Source: Isoetes taiwanensis (lineage: Eukaryota > Streptophyta > Lycopodiopsida > Isoetales > Isoetaceae). From it: 64,000 bases of DNA. Of the stretch, positions 47,244 to 57,799 are shown one piece after another. Under the pieces are notes generated by a model, which did no database searches, was not told the DNA's origin, and saw nothing but the letters and a program-made list of their open reading frames with translations. The stretch lies in assembly GCA_021234155.1 (NCBI GenBank), contig JAJEKV010000049.1:6101593-6165592 (forward strand), read 5' to 3'. Positions within the stretch are counted from its first letter, which is position 1; every line of letters begins with the position of its first letter. Made by a program: the position numbers and the translations under genes.

Positions 47244-47850
47244 CCAAAACTCTTGTTTTGAATATGATTAAACCGTGCAGCAAAAGATTGAAATCATAAG
47301 AAGTTTGGAGCATAAACATGGAAACCAAAAAGCCAAATGCTTACCTGTTTTGTAGACGCTCTGAAGATTCTGGTAGCCGTAGACACAAAATGACTTTTGT
47401 TTGATGTATTCCCTGAAGCCAAAACCGTTGTTATGATTGAACCATGCAGCAAAAGATTGAAGTCAAAACCGTTGTTATGATTGAACCGTGCAGCAAAAGA
47501 TTGAAATCATAAGAAGTCAGGAGCATAAACATGGAAACCAAAAAGCCAAATGCTCACCTGTTTTGTAGACGCTCTGAAGATTGTGGTAGCCGTAGACACA
47601 AAATGATTTTTGTTTGATGTATTCCCTGAAGCCAAAATCGTTGTTTATGATTGAACCATGCAGCAAAAGATGTCAAAACCGTTGTTATGATTGAACCGTG
47701 CAGCAAAAATAAGAAGTCATAAGAACTCAGGAGCATAAATATAGAAGCCAGAAAACCAAATGCTTACCTGTTTTGTAGATGTAGTGAAGATTGTGGTAAC
47801 GGTAGGCATGAAATGACTTTTCTTTGATGTATTCCCTGAAGAATGTTCAT
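47244..47850 (-). repeat. ~210-bp tandem repeat x3 inside the hAT element
   Basis: CTGTTTTGTAGA, GAAGATT-TGGTA and GATGTATTCCCTGAAG blocks occur at about 47346, 47559 and 47768, each next to a TTGTTATGATTGAACC-GTGCAGCAAAA block. It lies on the 5' side of the transposase gene, so it could be part of its promoter or leader. Confidence 0.88.
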
Positions 47851-48221
47851 AGAGCAAAATAGAATCAGCCATTGCAAACGCCGACCATCATGCTTGATGC
47901 TTGAATGAATCACAGGTCGTTTTACCTGAGTTGGATTAGTAGCTTAGAGATCGAAGATCAGCATTGCATAAGCGGCCGGCTTCGACCATGCGTTAAAGCC
48001 AAAAAATGAATAAAATTATTATTTTACAACTTATACATACGCATGCATTTAACAAATTCTATGTTACAAGATCGTCTTCTAGAGTTAACGTGTCTGGCGT
48101 CCGTTAACTTATCAAAATTGTCAAAAAAAAGTGCATGATATGGAAGCGTCACGTGCGGTATGTACAAGTCCCTACATATGGAAAAGGTAACGTACACGTA
48201 CTTAACCTACACTAACAGACC

Positions 48222-49470
48222 ATTGGAGGCCCGAGTGCATTGCAATGCCATCTCCACATTATGCAGCGAATTCGGCAAGAAGATTGAAGAAGTGTTGCCG
48301 TCAAGCAAAGAGTTCAAGGAAGTTTGGGTTATCTTGTGCAAGGAAGCAAGGTCAGATAAGGAAAGAGAAGTTTGCAAAAGGTATAAGAAGGAAGGCAACC
48401 AGCTATACCACAGAGATAAGTTTTGCGTCCCAGAGGCATCAGGAGTAAGGAAGTTAATTCTTCGTGATACTCATAATAGCCCAATAGCCGGCCACACAGG
48501 GTTCATGAAAACCTACTTCAAAATAAGGAGTAGTTACTATTGGTCTGGCATGAAGAAGAAGATAGCCAACTATATTCGGCAATGTCAGCTTCGTCAGCAA
48601 ACAAAGGTCGAGCAGCTTCGAATTCTAGGAACCTTGGAACCTTTGGCAGTGCCAACCGCTAAGTAGGAGGTTGTTAGCATGGATTTTATAATCGGGCTCC
48701 CAAGAACAACAAGGAGCCATGATGCCTTAATGGTAGTGGTCGACAAGTTATCCAAGATGGCTCACTTTTTGCCATGTCGAACCATGGATACAGCATTGGA
48801 CACCGCTTTGCTCTTTGCAAAAGAAATATTTAGATTGCATGGGATGCCAAGGGAAATCATCTCCGACAGGGATCCCAAGTTTATACGTGCCTTTTGGAAG
48901 GACTTCTTCAACACGATCCAGACCAAGTTGCCTATGAGCACGGCTTATCATCCCCAAATTGACGGTCGAACGGAGAGCACCAGCCGAATCCTAGAAGACA
49001 TGTTGAGAAGCTATGTGTGAAACAAGCAATCAAAGTGGGGTGACTATATTTGCTTGGTAGAGTTTGCATATAATAGTACCAAGCAAGAATCATCACAAAT
49101 GTCCTCCTTCATGATTAATTATGGTTATCAATGCTTGACACCAGATACTTGGCATAACCCAGTGTCTAAAGTTGAAGTTTCTCAACAAATGTTGATTGAT
49201 ATGCAACAGTTATTTGAAGAGGTTAGAGGCTATCTTTTGGCAGCAAGAAGTCGGTAGAAGAGCTTAGCTAATAAGCATAGGACCAAAAGTGAGTTCCAAA
49301 TTAGGGATAGTGTTTGGCTCAAGATTAAGGTGAAGCAAGCAAAGCTTCGAATTGGAAATTGTAGGAAGCTTGTTCCAAGATGGCACGACCCTTCAAAATT
49401 ATAGAGCGGGTAGGAGAGCAAGCTTACAGGCTCAATTTGTTAGTCCATCTCAAAGTCCACAAAGTCTTCC
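48222..49470 (+). pseudogene. Chromovirus integrase
   Basis: Picks up directly after the hAT target duplication (RPLEARVHCNAIST). Zinc domain: DTHNSPIAGHTGFMKTYFK, then IRQCQLRQ, where the expected second Cys of CxxC is Arg. Catalytic core: SMDFIIGLPRTTRSHDALMV, REIISDRDPKFIRAFWKDFF, STAYHPQIDGRTEST (the three acidic residues are present). Tail: NKHRTKSEFQIRDSVWLKI. Stops occur near 48663, 49018, 49255 and 49400. Confidence 0.9.
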
Positions 49471-49529
49471 ATGTAAGCCTATTGAAGAGGCACATTCCAA
49501 AGAGATAGAGGCTCCAACTTTGTTGGAGA

Positions 49530-49715
49530 TGATGAAGGAGCAAATCGAGATAGTTCCTGAGGTAATTCTCGATAAGGCATTTAAGAAGACAAGAAGGTCC
49601 CAGTTCCTCCAATATTTGATCAAGTGGAAGCACTTATCCATGGAAGATGCAACATGAGTATTAAAGCAAGATCTAGAGAAGCAATACCCAAACTTCATGA
49701 AGCAATTCGATGTCC
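49530..49715 (+). pseudogene. Chromodomain of the chromovirus integrase
   Basis: EIVPEVILDKAFKKTRR, SQFLQYLIKWKHLSMEDAT and, after a stop in place of Trp, VLKQDLEKQYPNF. This is the YLxKWK...DATW arrangement of chromodomains at the C-terminus of chromovirus integrases. In studied cases such domains read methylated histone H3 tails. Confidence 0.85.
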
Positions 49716-49779
49716 AAGTCATCTCCGAATTGGTCGACGCCAACCTGTCAGGTGCTTTAGCTAAGATTTGTTATGTCTT

Positions 49780-50275
49780 AGGTATGCGCAAGAAGGCGTA
49801 TGCATTCTAAGCCAGTAGGGTGCATACGCAAAGATCTGGGAGTGTATGCGATGATGAGATACCCTCCAGGGGCATTCTTTAGGCTAGCATGCACCTAGAG
49901 TGTGCATGACTGGAAGGGTCATGTGTGAGGAGCACAGCATGGTGGGCGACGATGGGATCAGCAAAGGTTCCCTAGCTTAAAACCCTAAGGGGCCATGATG
50001 CATTGCGGGTGTGCATGACTGAAGGAGTCATGCATCAGTAGGTACGGGATCATGGGCGATGATGAGACCATCACTCAGAGATCTCTATGCCACGACGCAC
50101 GGCACGTGCACATGACCATAGGGGGTTCATGATGAGGTATACGTGATCATGCGGCATTGTGGGTATACACGATCAAGGGGATCTTATACAAAGTAACACC
50201 CGATCAAGGGCGATCATTTAAGATCATTACCCCTACTACCTTGCCATGATCAAGTGCAAGGTAGTAGGGGGTAAC
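49780..50275 (+). other. Hairpin-rich spacer between integrase and 3' LTR
   Basis: Stem-loops in a row: 49784-49801 (ATGCGC/GCGTAT, loop AAGAAG), 49822-49849 (GCATACGC/GTGTATGC), 49888-49908 (CATGCAC/GTGCATG), 49905-49923 (CATGAC/GTCATG), 50012-50034 (TGCATGACT/AGTCATGCA, loop GAAGG), and 50228-50274 (TTACCCCTACTACCTTGC with a matching right arm, 11-nt loop). No protein frame covers the stretch. Confidence 0.8.
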
Positions 50276-50677
50276 AAGCTAGTAGTTCGGCTCAAGGAGG
50301 TAGTTAGGGGGGTGGTCCCCTAAAACCACAAACTTATTATCTAAACTAACGTAATGTGCTACTTGTGCAGGCCAGTGAAAGGCAGCATGGAGGAGGGAGC
50401 ACATTACGAGAAGATAGGAGTCATAGATTTTAGACTTAACTATGAACTCCTAAAATTGTTGTGATAATGTTATGGTTATATTTTAATAATAATATTTATG
50501 AAGGCTATATAATTTTGTATAAGTACAAATATAGCCTATATGTACGTAACAAACGACTAAGAGAAAGTGTTCATTTGATGAAGTTAAGTTTTATATGTAT
50601 GTTATATATATGTTGTAGGCCTTGCAGGGTTGTTGCACGTTCGTTATCTTGGCGTAATGCTGAGGACAACATTATCC

Positions 50678-50690
50678 GGAGGGGGAGGGA
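50678..50690 (+). other. Polypurine tract
   Basis: GGAGGGGGAGGGA directly before the LTR start TGTGACGTTCC; this is the usual place and composition of the plus-strand primer of LTR retroelements. Confidence 0.9.
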
Positions 50691-51215
50691 TGTGACGTTC
50701 CTCAAAAATATACGCCATAAATACGTTGGTCACTTCGAGTGGGCCGGGTATGGGTCCGACACCTCCTAGGGCAATGGTGTTGCCCTGCCTCTCAAGAGTT
50801 GCAGGTGCTGGTCTGGCTCTTATTTTGGGGGGTTCAGTCGGGGACGGATCGTGTGTCGCTACGATCCTCTAGCCGCCCATGGAACCACTAGACCTCGGGA
50901 AGGTGAGATACAACCCTTCCTGCCTCATCGACCGGGGAGATGCAACCCAGAGTAGTCCCACTGGGTGATACCATAGGATTACGTCTCCGGAAGGCTATAG
51001 TCATGCCAGAGCCCGATTTAGCCAGTCTGCAAAGTATGCACAGGAGGGGCGGATGGAGTGGTCAACCCTAGCCATTGTCTACAGCCAGCCCCGCCATTGT
51101 TATATCTCGGTCTGCTCTATCTTGTGGCCCAGCGTCAGTCTACTTCCTTACGAGTCTGAGCCTGGGTAGGAGCTCTCATGTTTTATGGCATGATGTTATC
51201 TTTGTTGTATCTCGT
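50691..51215 (+). mobile_element. Chromovirus 3' LTR, truncated
   Basis: Begins TGTGACGTTCC. The first ~43 bp match the start of the LTR at 7233 (read on minus). It then matches a ~460-bp block of that LTR (about 6330-5870) containing GCACAGGAGGGGCGGATGGA and GGTAGGAGCTCTCATG. Similarity stops near 51215, before the expected ~280-bp end with GTCACA. Some 860 bp of the longer LTR is absent near the start. Confidence 0.85.
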
Positions 51216-51477
51216 ACTTACGTCTTAGAATAGTTGATTACATAAGATATTTAAGTAGCTTGGTTCTTATCAATATTCTGTTTTTATGGAGGAAATAAAG
51301 GGCAGGTCATCTAAAACCTCAATAACTCTGCCTTCTGTCAATCATTACAGTACCTGTTCTGAAATTTTGAAATTTCATGTGATGACTAAGTTCACTGTTT
51401 CAAAAAATGCAACTGGATTAAAGACTGAAATTCTAAGTTCAAAGTTACTATATGGTCCTGCATAAAGCATTTTGAAT

Positions 51478-51597
51478 CCCCCTTAAACCCCCTTTGGATG
51501 GGCATATTACCAAGTTATTGCTCGATCTGGGCCATAGATAGCGATCTTCATTTGTGGGGATGCTTGTACAAGGTTTTGGTATACTATATAACGAGGC
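51478..51597. mobile_element. Left half of a split MITE copy
   Basis: CCCCCTTAAACCCCCTTTGG, GATGGGCATATTACCA, GCTTGTACAAGGTTTTGGTA and TATAACGAG follow the order of the complete MITE at 30866-31165, then stop at the word AACGAG. Confidence 0.75.
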
Positions 51598-54500
51598 TTT
51601 CCGTGTGATTATACCAAGGCAGTTCAAGCATGGAAAACATTAGTGGTTGTTTGAGCAGCTTCGTACGTTCAAAATGCAGTACATTGGAGCTGAAATTGTG
51701 ATCGGTAGGAGGTTGCTGGTGTTAAGAAATATTTGATTATGTTTGTCTCCTAATTTAATTAAAATGCAGTTACAACGTATGGCAATTTAGACATGTATTA
51801 AGGTCTCAAATGCACATAAAGACTGGTGTAGTAATGTGTGGGATATTAATGTGTCATATTTATCTATTATTTTGGCTCTAATTAGAGGAGTCAAAAAGTG
51901 TGTGGATAGAAAAGTGCTTGAATATTGATTGTGCATATAAGAATCTTTCATATATGTTTCATACCACCTTCAATATCAATTTTGCATTTTAAGTGAAGAA
52001 ATTATAAACAATTCAAGTTCCTTTCATACCACCTTTAATATCAATGTGGCTTGGAGTAAGCAATGGCAATGCAATTTTCTCAATGCACCATATACAAATC
52101 TAGTTTTTAACAAATTTAGTTCTGTAATGCCTTCAATTTGTTTAGAGCACATGAAGATGTAGAAGAAGAAAAGATTAACTGATACAAAGATAAAATGGTA
52201 AATTTATATCCTATTTGTGCATTTAATACATAAATGCAATGCATGTCTTGCAGACTTGCTCCTCCAAGTTATATTTTCATCACAGAGTCTTGCACAAACT
52301 TCCATAGCTCGATTTAGAGATAAGCCAATTGAGTCACATTCAAGACATTTTTGAATAATAAGCATTTTTCAAAACAGTCTCATCCCCAGTAGAAAGTTTT
52401 CATTTTTGTCGTGGTAGCCTAGAAACTTATTGCCATACGTTGAACTTTGTACTGGATCTGTGCTTGAATTCAAATATCTCTAGATGAACATGAATAGTTT
52501 TAAAGGATGTATATGATAGTGCATGAAAATGATCCCCTGGGGTATGCAACATGTTTTTCCTCCTCTACATTGTTTGTAAATTCTGCATGCACCAAGCAAT
52601 GTTCTCCATATCATAATGGAAGCTTGAAATGCCATGCTTGTTCTAAGGTCCCTTGCGTCATTTGCCTAATGTCCGTCCAAGACTGACCAATCATGCACTC
52701 ATAGTGCTTAATCCTCGGAGCGAGACCGCAGTCAAAATTCATTGCAACATAATAATGATAAGCCACCTCTATGAAACCACGTGGCTAGGTAAAATGCTAA
52801 GAAACCTCTTATGTTGGTCAGAGAAATGATAATCAGGGTCACAAATAAGTTAGCTTTCAGTCCATCGTGTGATGTGTGTGATGTGAAATTGTGCTTTGGT
52901 GATACTAAGCTTGTTGATGTGTGTGAGATGATGGTGAAAGATAGGAAGTTCATGCTACTATCATTCAGACATGAAGCAACTATCATTTAGAGTTTATCCA
53001 TACCCTTATTGGCCTGAACCTGTTACTTTCATTCAGAAATACCAGTATATCCTTTTAAACCACAACCTTACTTTTAAACCATAATCTTATTAACTGTAGG
53101 CATTATTTTTACATAGTGGTCCGAAAACCATTTCCATCCTTTACATGTGAACAATTTCCCAGCATATATTATCATTGACTAAGAAGTCAGCATCCTCCTT
53201 GGAAAACAACCATCCTGAATAGCTAAAAGATCCACCATCCATAACCACATAGGATTTATCTTTAACCCAGCCTCTACTATCTTTAATTAAGAAGTCATAC
53301 ATCATCCATAACCACATAGGATTTTTTAACCCAGCCTCTACTATCTTTAATTAAGAAGTTATACATCATCAGTATATTACTTAAAACTCCAAACATATAA
53401 CAGAATGTTATTCTTCAAAATCCAGAAGCATATTACTATACTGCATAAGAGTCAAATGACCAAGAGGTCAAAACACTGAATTTCTTTGCATAATAATAGT
53501 CAAATCAAGAGGCCAACACACTGAACTTAAAAAATTGCATAATAAAGCAGAATACACTAACCACTGCTACAACAAACTTCAACAACTACAAAGAGATTTC
53601 TTCAACAAATCTCCAGGTCTTTGTCCATATTTTTCTGTCTTATTAGCTCTTTTTTGGGTAATGAGTGGACCCAATATGCGATCTGCTCAGAGCAGACAGT
53701 AATATTAGAAGTTGTAGATGGTTAACATGTTTACAACAATATATAGCAACTTACCGTTAGTACATCAGCCGTCCTTTTATCACTTCACTCGCTTTAGGAA
53801 AACCTTCAGGTTTCATACCCTTTGAAACACAATAGAAACTTTGCCTTTCCTCCTAATAGTACTCCTGAGATGAAGCTGCTGCTACTGATCCACTTTGAAA
53901 CAGAAGCTAGCTTATTTGTGATCCTGGCAATTTGTGCCATAACAGCCTGCTTAAGATTCTATGTATGAAAGCCATAAAAGATCCCATTTTACCAGCTTGA
54001 GAATACTTGGAATATACCAGTTCTGAACAACAAAAGAAATGCAGCATCTGCTTGATTCGGTTTATCACATTGACTGTGAAAAGGACAGACAAAAGCTTAT
54101 GGAAAAGACTCTATAGGCTGCATTTAATGTGTGATTTTTGACACTTGCAATGTGGCTATAGGCTGCGCTAATCTGTGATTTTTGATACTTGCAATTAAGT
54201 ATGGAATGCCTGCTAGCTTAGCTTACAAAAGGTTTTCCATAGGCCAAGGCTGACTCAATTGGGAGAAGATGGAGAATAAAGCTCCATCCTCTGCTTTATC
54301 TGCCATTACCCATAAAAAGCGGAAAATAATGGCAGAGCTCTGCGGATTCTTTAGTGCTGACAGATCATGAAGTGTTAAGCTAGACATAGATGTCCAATGT
54401 TTAATGTTAAAAATATCTAACCCATAATACATGACTGAGCTCTTGTAAGAGAATAGCAAGACATGTGATAAATTAGCAGCACTTTTGATAAACAGGAAAA

Positions 54501-55527
54501 ATAAATGGCCATTCAATAACCATGATGTACCTTATTATATCCATTGTGGCCCTTACAAGAAGCAACTCTTTGTTGTGTAAAGTCTAATAGTTTTGAACAA
54601 CTCGTTACAACTTCTACTGCAGTACAAAATTTCGTTGCCCTTCATATATTCTAGCTTTCTCCCAAAAGGTAAATATAATTTGAGGCATTATAAATGCACA
54701 TAGAAAGCACTTCAATGTTGCATATCTAATTTTAGCACAATAGACATAGACTGATGAACATGAACATACTGGGCTCTGCAGGTGTGCTATAACCAGAGCA
54801 GACGACGTGCACCTTACATGCCCTTTCATTTTATTTTTAGCACAGATCATGCAACGTACCTATATAGAAGGTCCCTGAGAAGAAATTTTAGATTACTGTA
54901 GCTCTAGAACCAAACCTTGGAATCAACGAACAGAAATAGGTGAGTATGAAGAAGCCTCAGGAAAGAGTTAAAGCGGAAGAGGAATTTGAAGCCCGCTTTA
55001 ATGGCACGGCCAGCTCCGGCAATATATCATTTTGAGTTTTTTTTCCCTAGGGCTAGCGTTGGGAGTGAATAACTTACCGAATAACAGTCTACCTCTGCTC
55101 TTCCTCAAAAAACGCTTTTCAAAAGGAGCCCTGGAGTCATGGAAGGAAAACGGCAAGAGAAGATATCGTGGTAGAGAACAGCTCTTTTTATTGCAGCATT
55201 TTCATGGACATCCTTCAAATCCGACCACTCTTCATCCACAAACCCACAACTTCTAACTGACCATCGGAATAGACTCATACAAAAAAGCCTCCAGATACAT
55301 ACCGGGCTCCAGGAAAAAAAGTGCAGGAAAAAAGAGAATTTCGCAAAGCCACATTAAAATGATGAAGCGACGCCTCTCTTCTCTATGCCACGTGGCCAAA
55401 TATGGATCGTCCATGGGGACGGAGGGGCAAACGAACAAATCTGGGCCGTCGATCGGGGGGCAGGGACATTGAGACGATCTAGACCGTCGATCGGGCGCAC
55501 AGACCGACGCCACGGTTTTATAATATA
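51598..55527. other. ~3.9-kb segment between MITE halves; no gene recognised
   Basis: A/T-rich with short ORFs on both strands, none with a known domain. A ~66-bp tandem duplication lies at 53233-53362. The right end (about 55440-55525) is GC-rich with the word CCGTCGATCGGG twice. No terminal repeats matching known transposons were found at its edges. Confidence 0.5.
53233..53362 (+). repeat. Tandem duplication, ~66-bp unit x2
   Basis: CATCCATAACCACATAGGAT, AACCCAGCCTCTACTATC and TTTAATTAAGAAGT blocks occur twice in a row. Confidence 0.92.
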
Positions 55528-55676
55528 GGATTTGAGGTAATATACTACATAGTGTTGATTTTATATATGTGTGATAACGAGAAAATAGCTCTCGCTGCTC
55601 TTCGTCACCCCCCATGTGATTATGCAGCCAAACCAAAGGGGTTTAAGGGGGATTTTAGGTTAAATGCCTTAGATAT
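55528..55676. mobile_element. Right half of a split MITE copy
   Basis: Starts at GATTTGAGG, which follows the AACGAG word in the complete copy, and continues with AGCTCTCGCTG, CGTCACCCCCCATGTGA and CCAAACCAAAGGGGTTTAAG. The terminal part mirrors the left end at 51478. Confidence 0.75.
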
Positions 55677-55865
55677 AATGGTTTGTGTTAACTCTAAAAT
55701 TTTCTGGACCCCTTGGGCCCTTGGGAATGGGAATTGTACAGAACCATGGACAAAGTAAAATACATATGTGATGAATATCTAACATGAACCGTTTTCTTTA
55801 TGTGTAATATTTATAACACCCTTCTTAGGCTCCAAATAATAACTCCACATGCCAGAGCAATTGCA

Positions 55866-56110
55866 AAATATTAGTATAACATTACATATTGGTATATGAT
55901 CAATCATCCCACCCTTTCGGGTATAACATTACATATTGGTATATGATAAATCATCCCACCCTTCCGACGCTTTGAATAATAACTAGAGCAAAACATATTA
56001 GGCACCAAATATTAGGCACCAAAGCAATTGCAAAACATATTAGGCATGCAAAATATTAGGCACCAAAGCAATTGCTAAACATTACATATTGGTATATAGT
56101 ACAATAAGAT
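55866..56110 (+). repeat. Tandem duplications (~54 bp x2) and scrambled short repeats
   Basis: ATTACATATTGGTATATGAT followed by AATCATCCCACCCTT occurs at about 55882 and 55928. Then come ATATTAGGCACCAAA and AGCAATTGC-AAACAT words in several copies up to 56105. Confidence 0.85.
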
Positions 56111-57119
56111 AGTCACTGATATGCTCGAAATATCAATGCCTTTTATTAAGTAGAACAATGTGGCTGCAAACGGTGAGTATAGACAAAAAGTTGACCTTAT
56201 TTGAGATTATGCTTGCTCATTGAATCTTCACAAGGTAGCCTATGGCAAGTTTATTTTGTATGAATATCTAATATAAACCATTTTATTTATCTATAATAAA
56301 TATTTACAACACTCTTCCTACGCTCCGAACAATAATATTACACCAGTGTGGCTGCAACAAGCTTCACATTTAATGTCGAAATGTATAGCTTAGAAATATT
56401 TTTGCCTTGTCAAATTTTCTCCAATTGCCATGCCTTCTGCACGCCAAATCAAAATGCTAAAACTATTCCCATATTATATGACGGTACAAGCTCTATAGCC
56501 AAGAAATTTAGGCTGATAAATATCAACAATGTAAGCACTAAAATGTATCTCATTTTGCTCTTTTCAAGAGTTGTACATAATGGAATGTCAATACAAGTTT
56601 TTCCATGATGCCAAAAGCCATGGAATTTATATATCAGAATATTTGTTGGTCCCAGCCAAAAAGTAAATTGTAAGGGCACAAGGATTTGCTGCATAGAGAG
56701 AAGCATCATAAACATACAGTGTTGAGAAGTGATGCATGTAGTTTATCTACAATTCTGCAAAGCAAGCATATTATTGTCTGAGCAAAGAATTTCAGGGGTT
56801 CATCCTGCTTGTCAAGTTTTTTTTCATGTCAAAGAATAGATATTTACATATCAGAATGCTCGCTAGAGCCATGAAATGGAGTACAAGGAGACAAGAATTT
56901 GTTGCACATGGAGGACACTGAATTGATGCCACAAAAGTGAAAACTTCTGCAATATCGAATCTGCATGTGAAAATGCCCATCGAAGCCATAATGTGAACTA
57001 GTAGACAATGAGTCAAATCAAGAACAGTAAGCAAAGAGGAACATACCACGCCACAGTACAAGGGTTTTTGAACCAGCTTCTTAAGGGGTCGGCCGCAACC
57101 TGCACTTACTGAACTAGCT

Positions 57120-57656
57120 TCTTAAGAGGTTGGCCAAAAAACCTCAAACCTGTGTAGTTACATCTGCCAACTGTGTGTTACATCTGCCAATTTGCCTATG
57201 ACTAGCATGAAAAGACTTCTGTAAGAAATGGCTATGACCAGAACTCGAAGGCATGTACTGAACATTTTTTTAATTGTGGAAGAATCGTTTGAAATGCAAG
57301 CATTACATCATCGGAAGACGGCATTCAAAGTACCATTAGGCGTCTGTTGCGGCCTGACCTGTGCACTTGTAAACTCTCTAGGTTAGACATACTAAGCATA
57401 TGTGGAAGGATCTGGAAGGGCAATTACAGCAAAAAAAATCTCAAACCTATGCAATTACATCTACCACCTGTGCATTACATCTGCCAACTTTCCCACGACT
57501 AGCATGAAGAGACTTCTTCAAGAGATGGCCATAACCAGAAATCGAAGACATGTACTGGACGTTTTTCATGATGGAAAAATCGTTTGGAAGCAAACATTAC
57601 ATCAATTCAAAACGGCATTCAAAGTACCAGTAGGCATCTGCTGCAGCTTGAATGAT
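57120..57656 (+). repeat. Tandem duplication, ~300-bp unit x2
   Basis: The blocks at about 57140-57360 and 57440-57656 share ACCTCAAACCT, TTACATCTGCCAA, GACTAGCATGAA-AGACTTCT, CGAAG-CATGTACTG and GGCATTCAAAGTACCA in the same order, with many mismatches. An old duplication. The ORF across the second copy (57402-57758) has no known domain. Confidence 0.8.
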
Positions 57657-57799
57657 CCAGCTAGGGACTCCACGTTTTGCCATCCTTCTGGAAGAAACTT
57701 ATCATGCTTCATAGTTGTTCCACGCTCTACAATCCTAGAAACTGATGCTTTCCCATAGCCGCTCCTTGCCCTGATCCTTTGGCTCAACGAAGGCTATTC

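Larger units (their letters stand above)
43073..48213 (-). mobile_element. hAT DNA transposon (5,141 bp) inserted in the chromovirus
   Basis: Starts CAGTGTTG on the plus strand and ends CCTACACTA. Reverse-complemented, the right end reads TAGTGTAGG, so the outer bases (C/T)AGTGT are inverted repeats. Flanks ATCAGACC (43065-43072) and AACAGACC (48214-48221) form an 8-bp target duplication with one mismatch, the hAT length. The transposase runs on the minus strand. Near the left end (43080-43250) ACGTAC/GTACGT words are dense; a few occur near the right end (48190-48210). Confidence 0.88.
39600..51215 (+). mobile_element. Chromovirus (Ty3/gypsy with chromodomain), decayed and interrupted
   Basis: Order on the plus strand: gag, protease, reverse transcriptase, RNase H, integrase, chromodomain, spacer with hairpins, polypurine tract, 3' LTR. 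No 5' LTR precedes the gag, so the copy looks 5'-truncated. Two insertions interrupt it: a poly(A) retroposon (42570-42815) and a hAT element (43073-48213). Stops and frame changes occur in every domain. The 3' LTR is of the same family as the LTR at 5589-7233. Confidence 0.9.

Noticed and set aside
53907..55636. Several 60-130-codon ORFs in the 51.6-55.5 kb segment
   Set aside because: No domain, no codon pattern, scattered on both strands.
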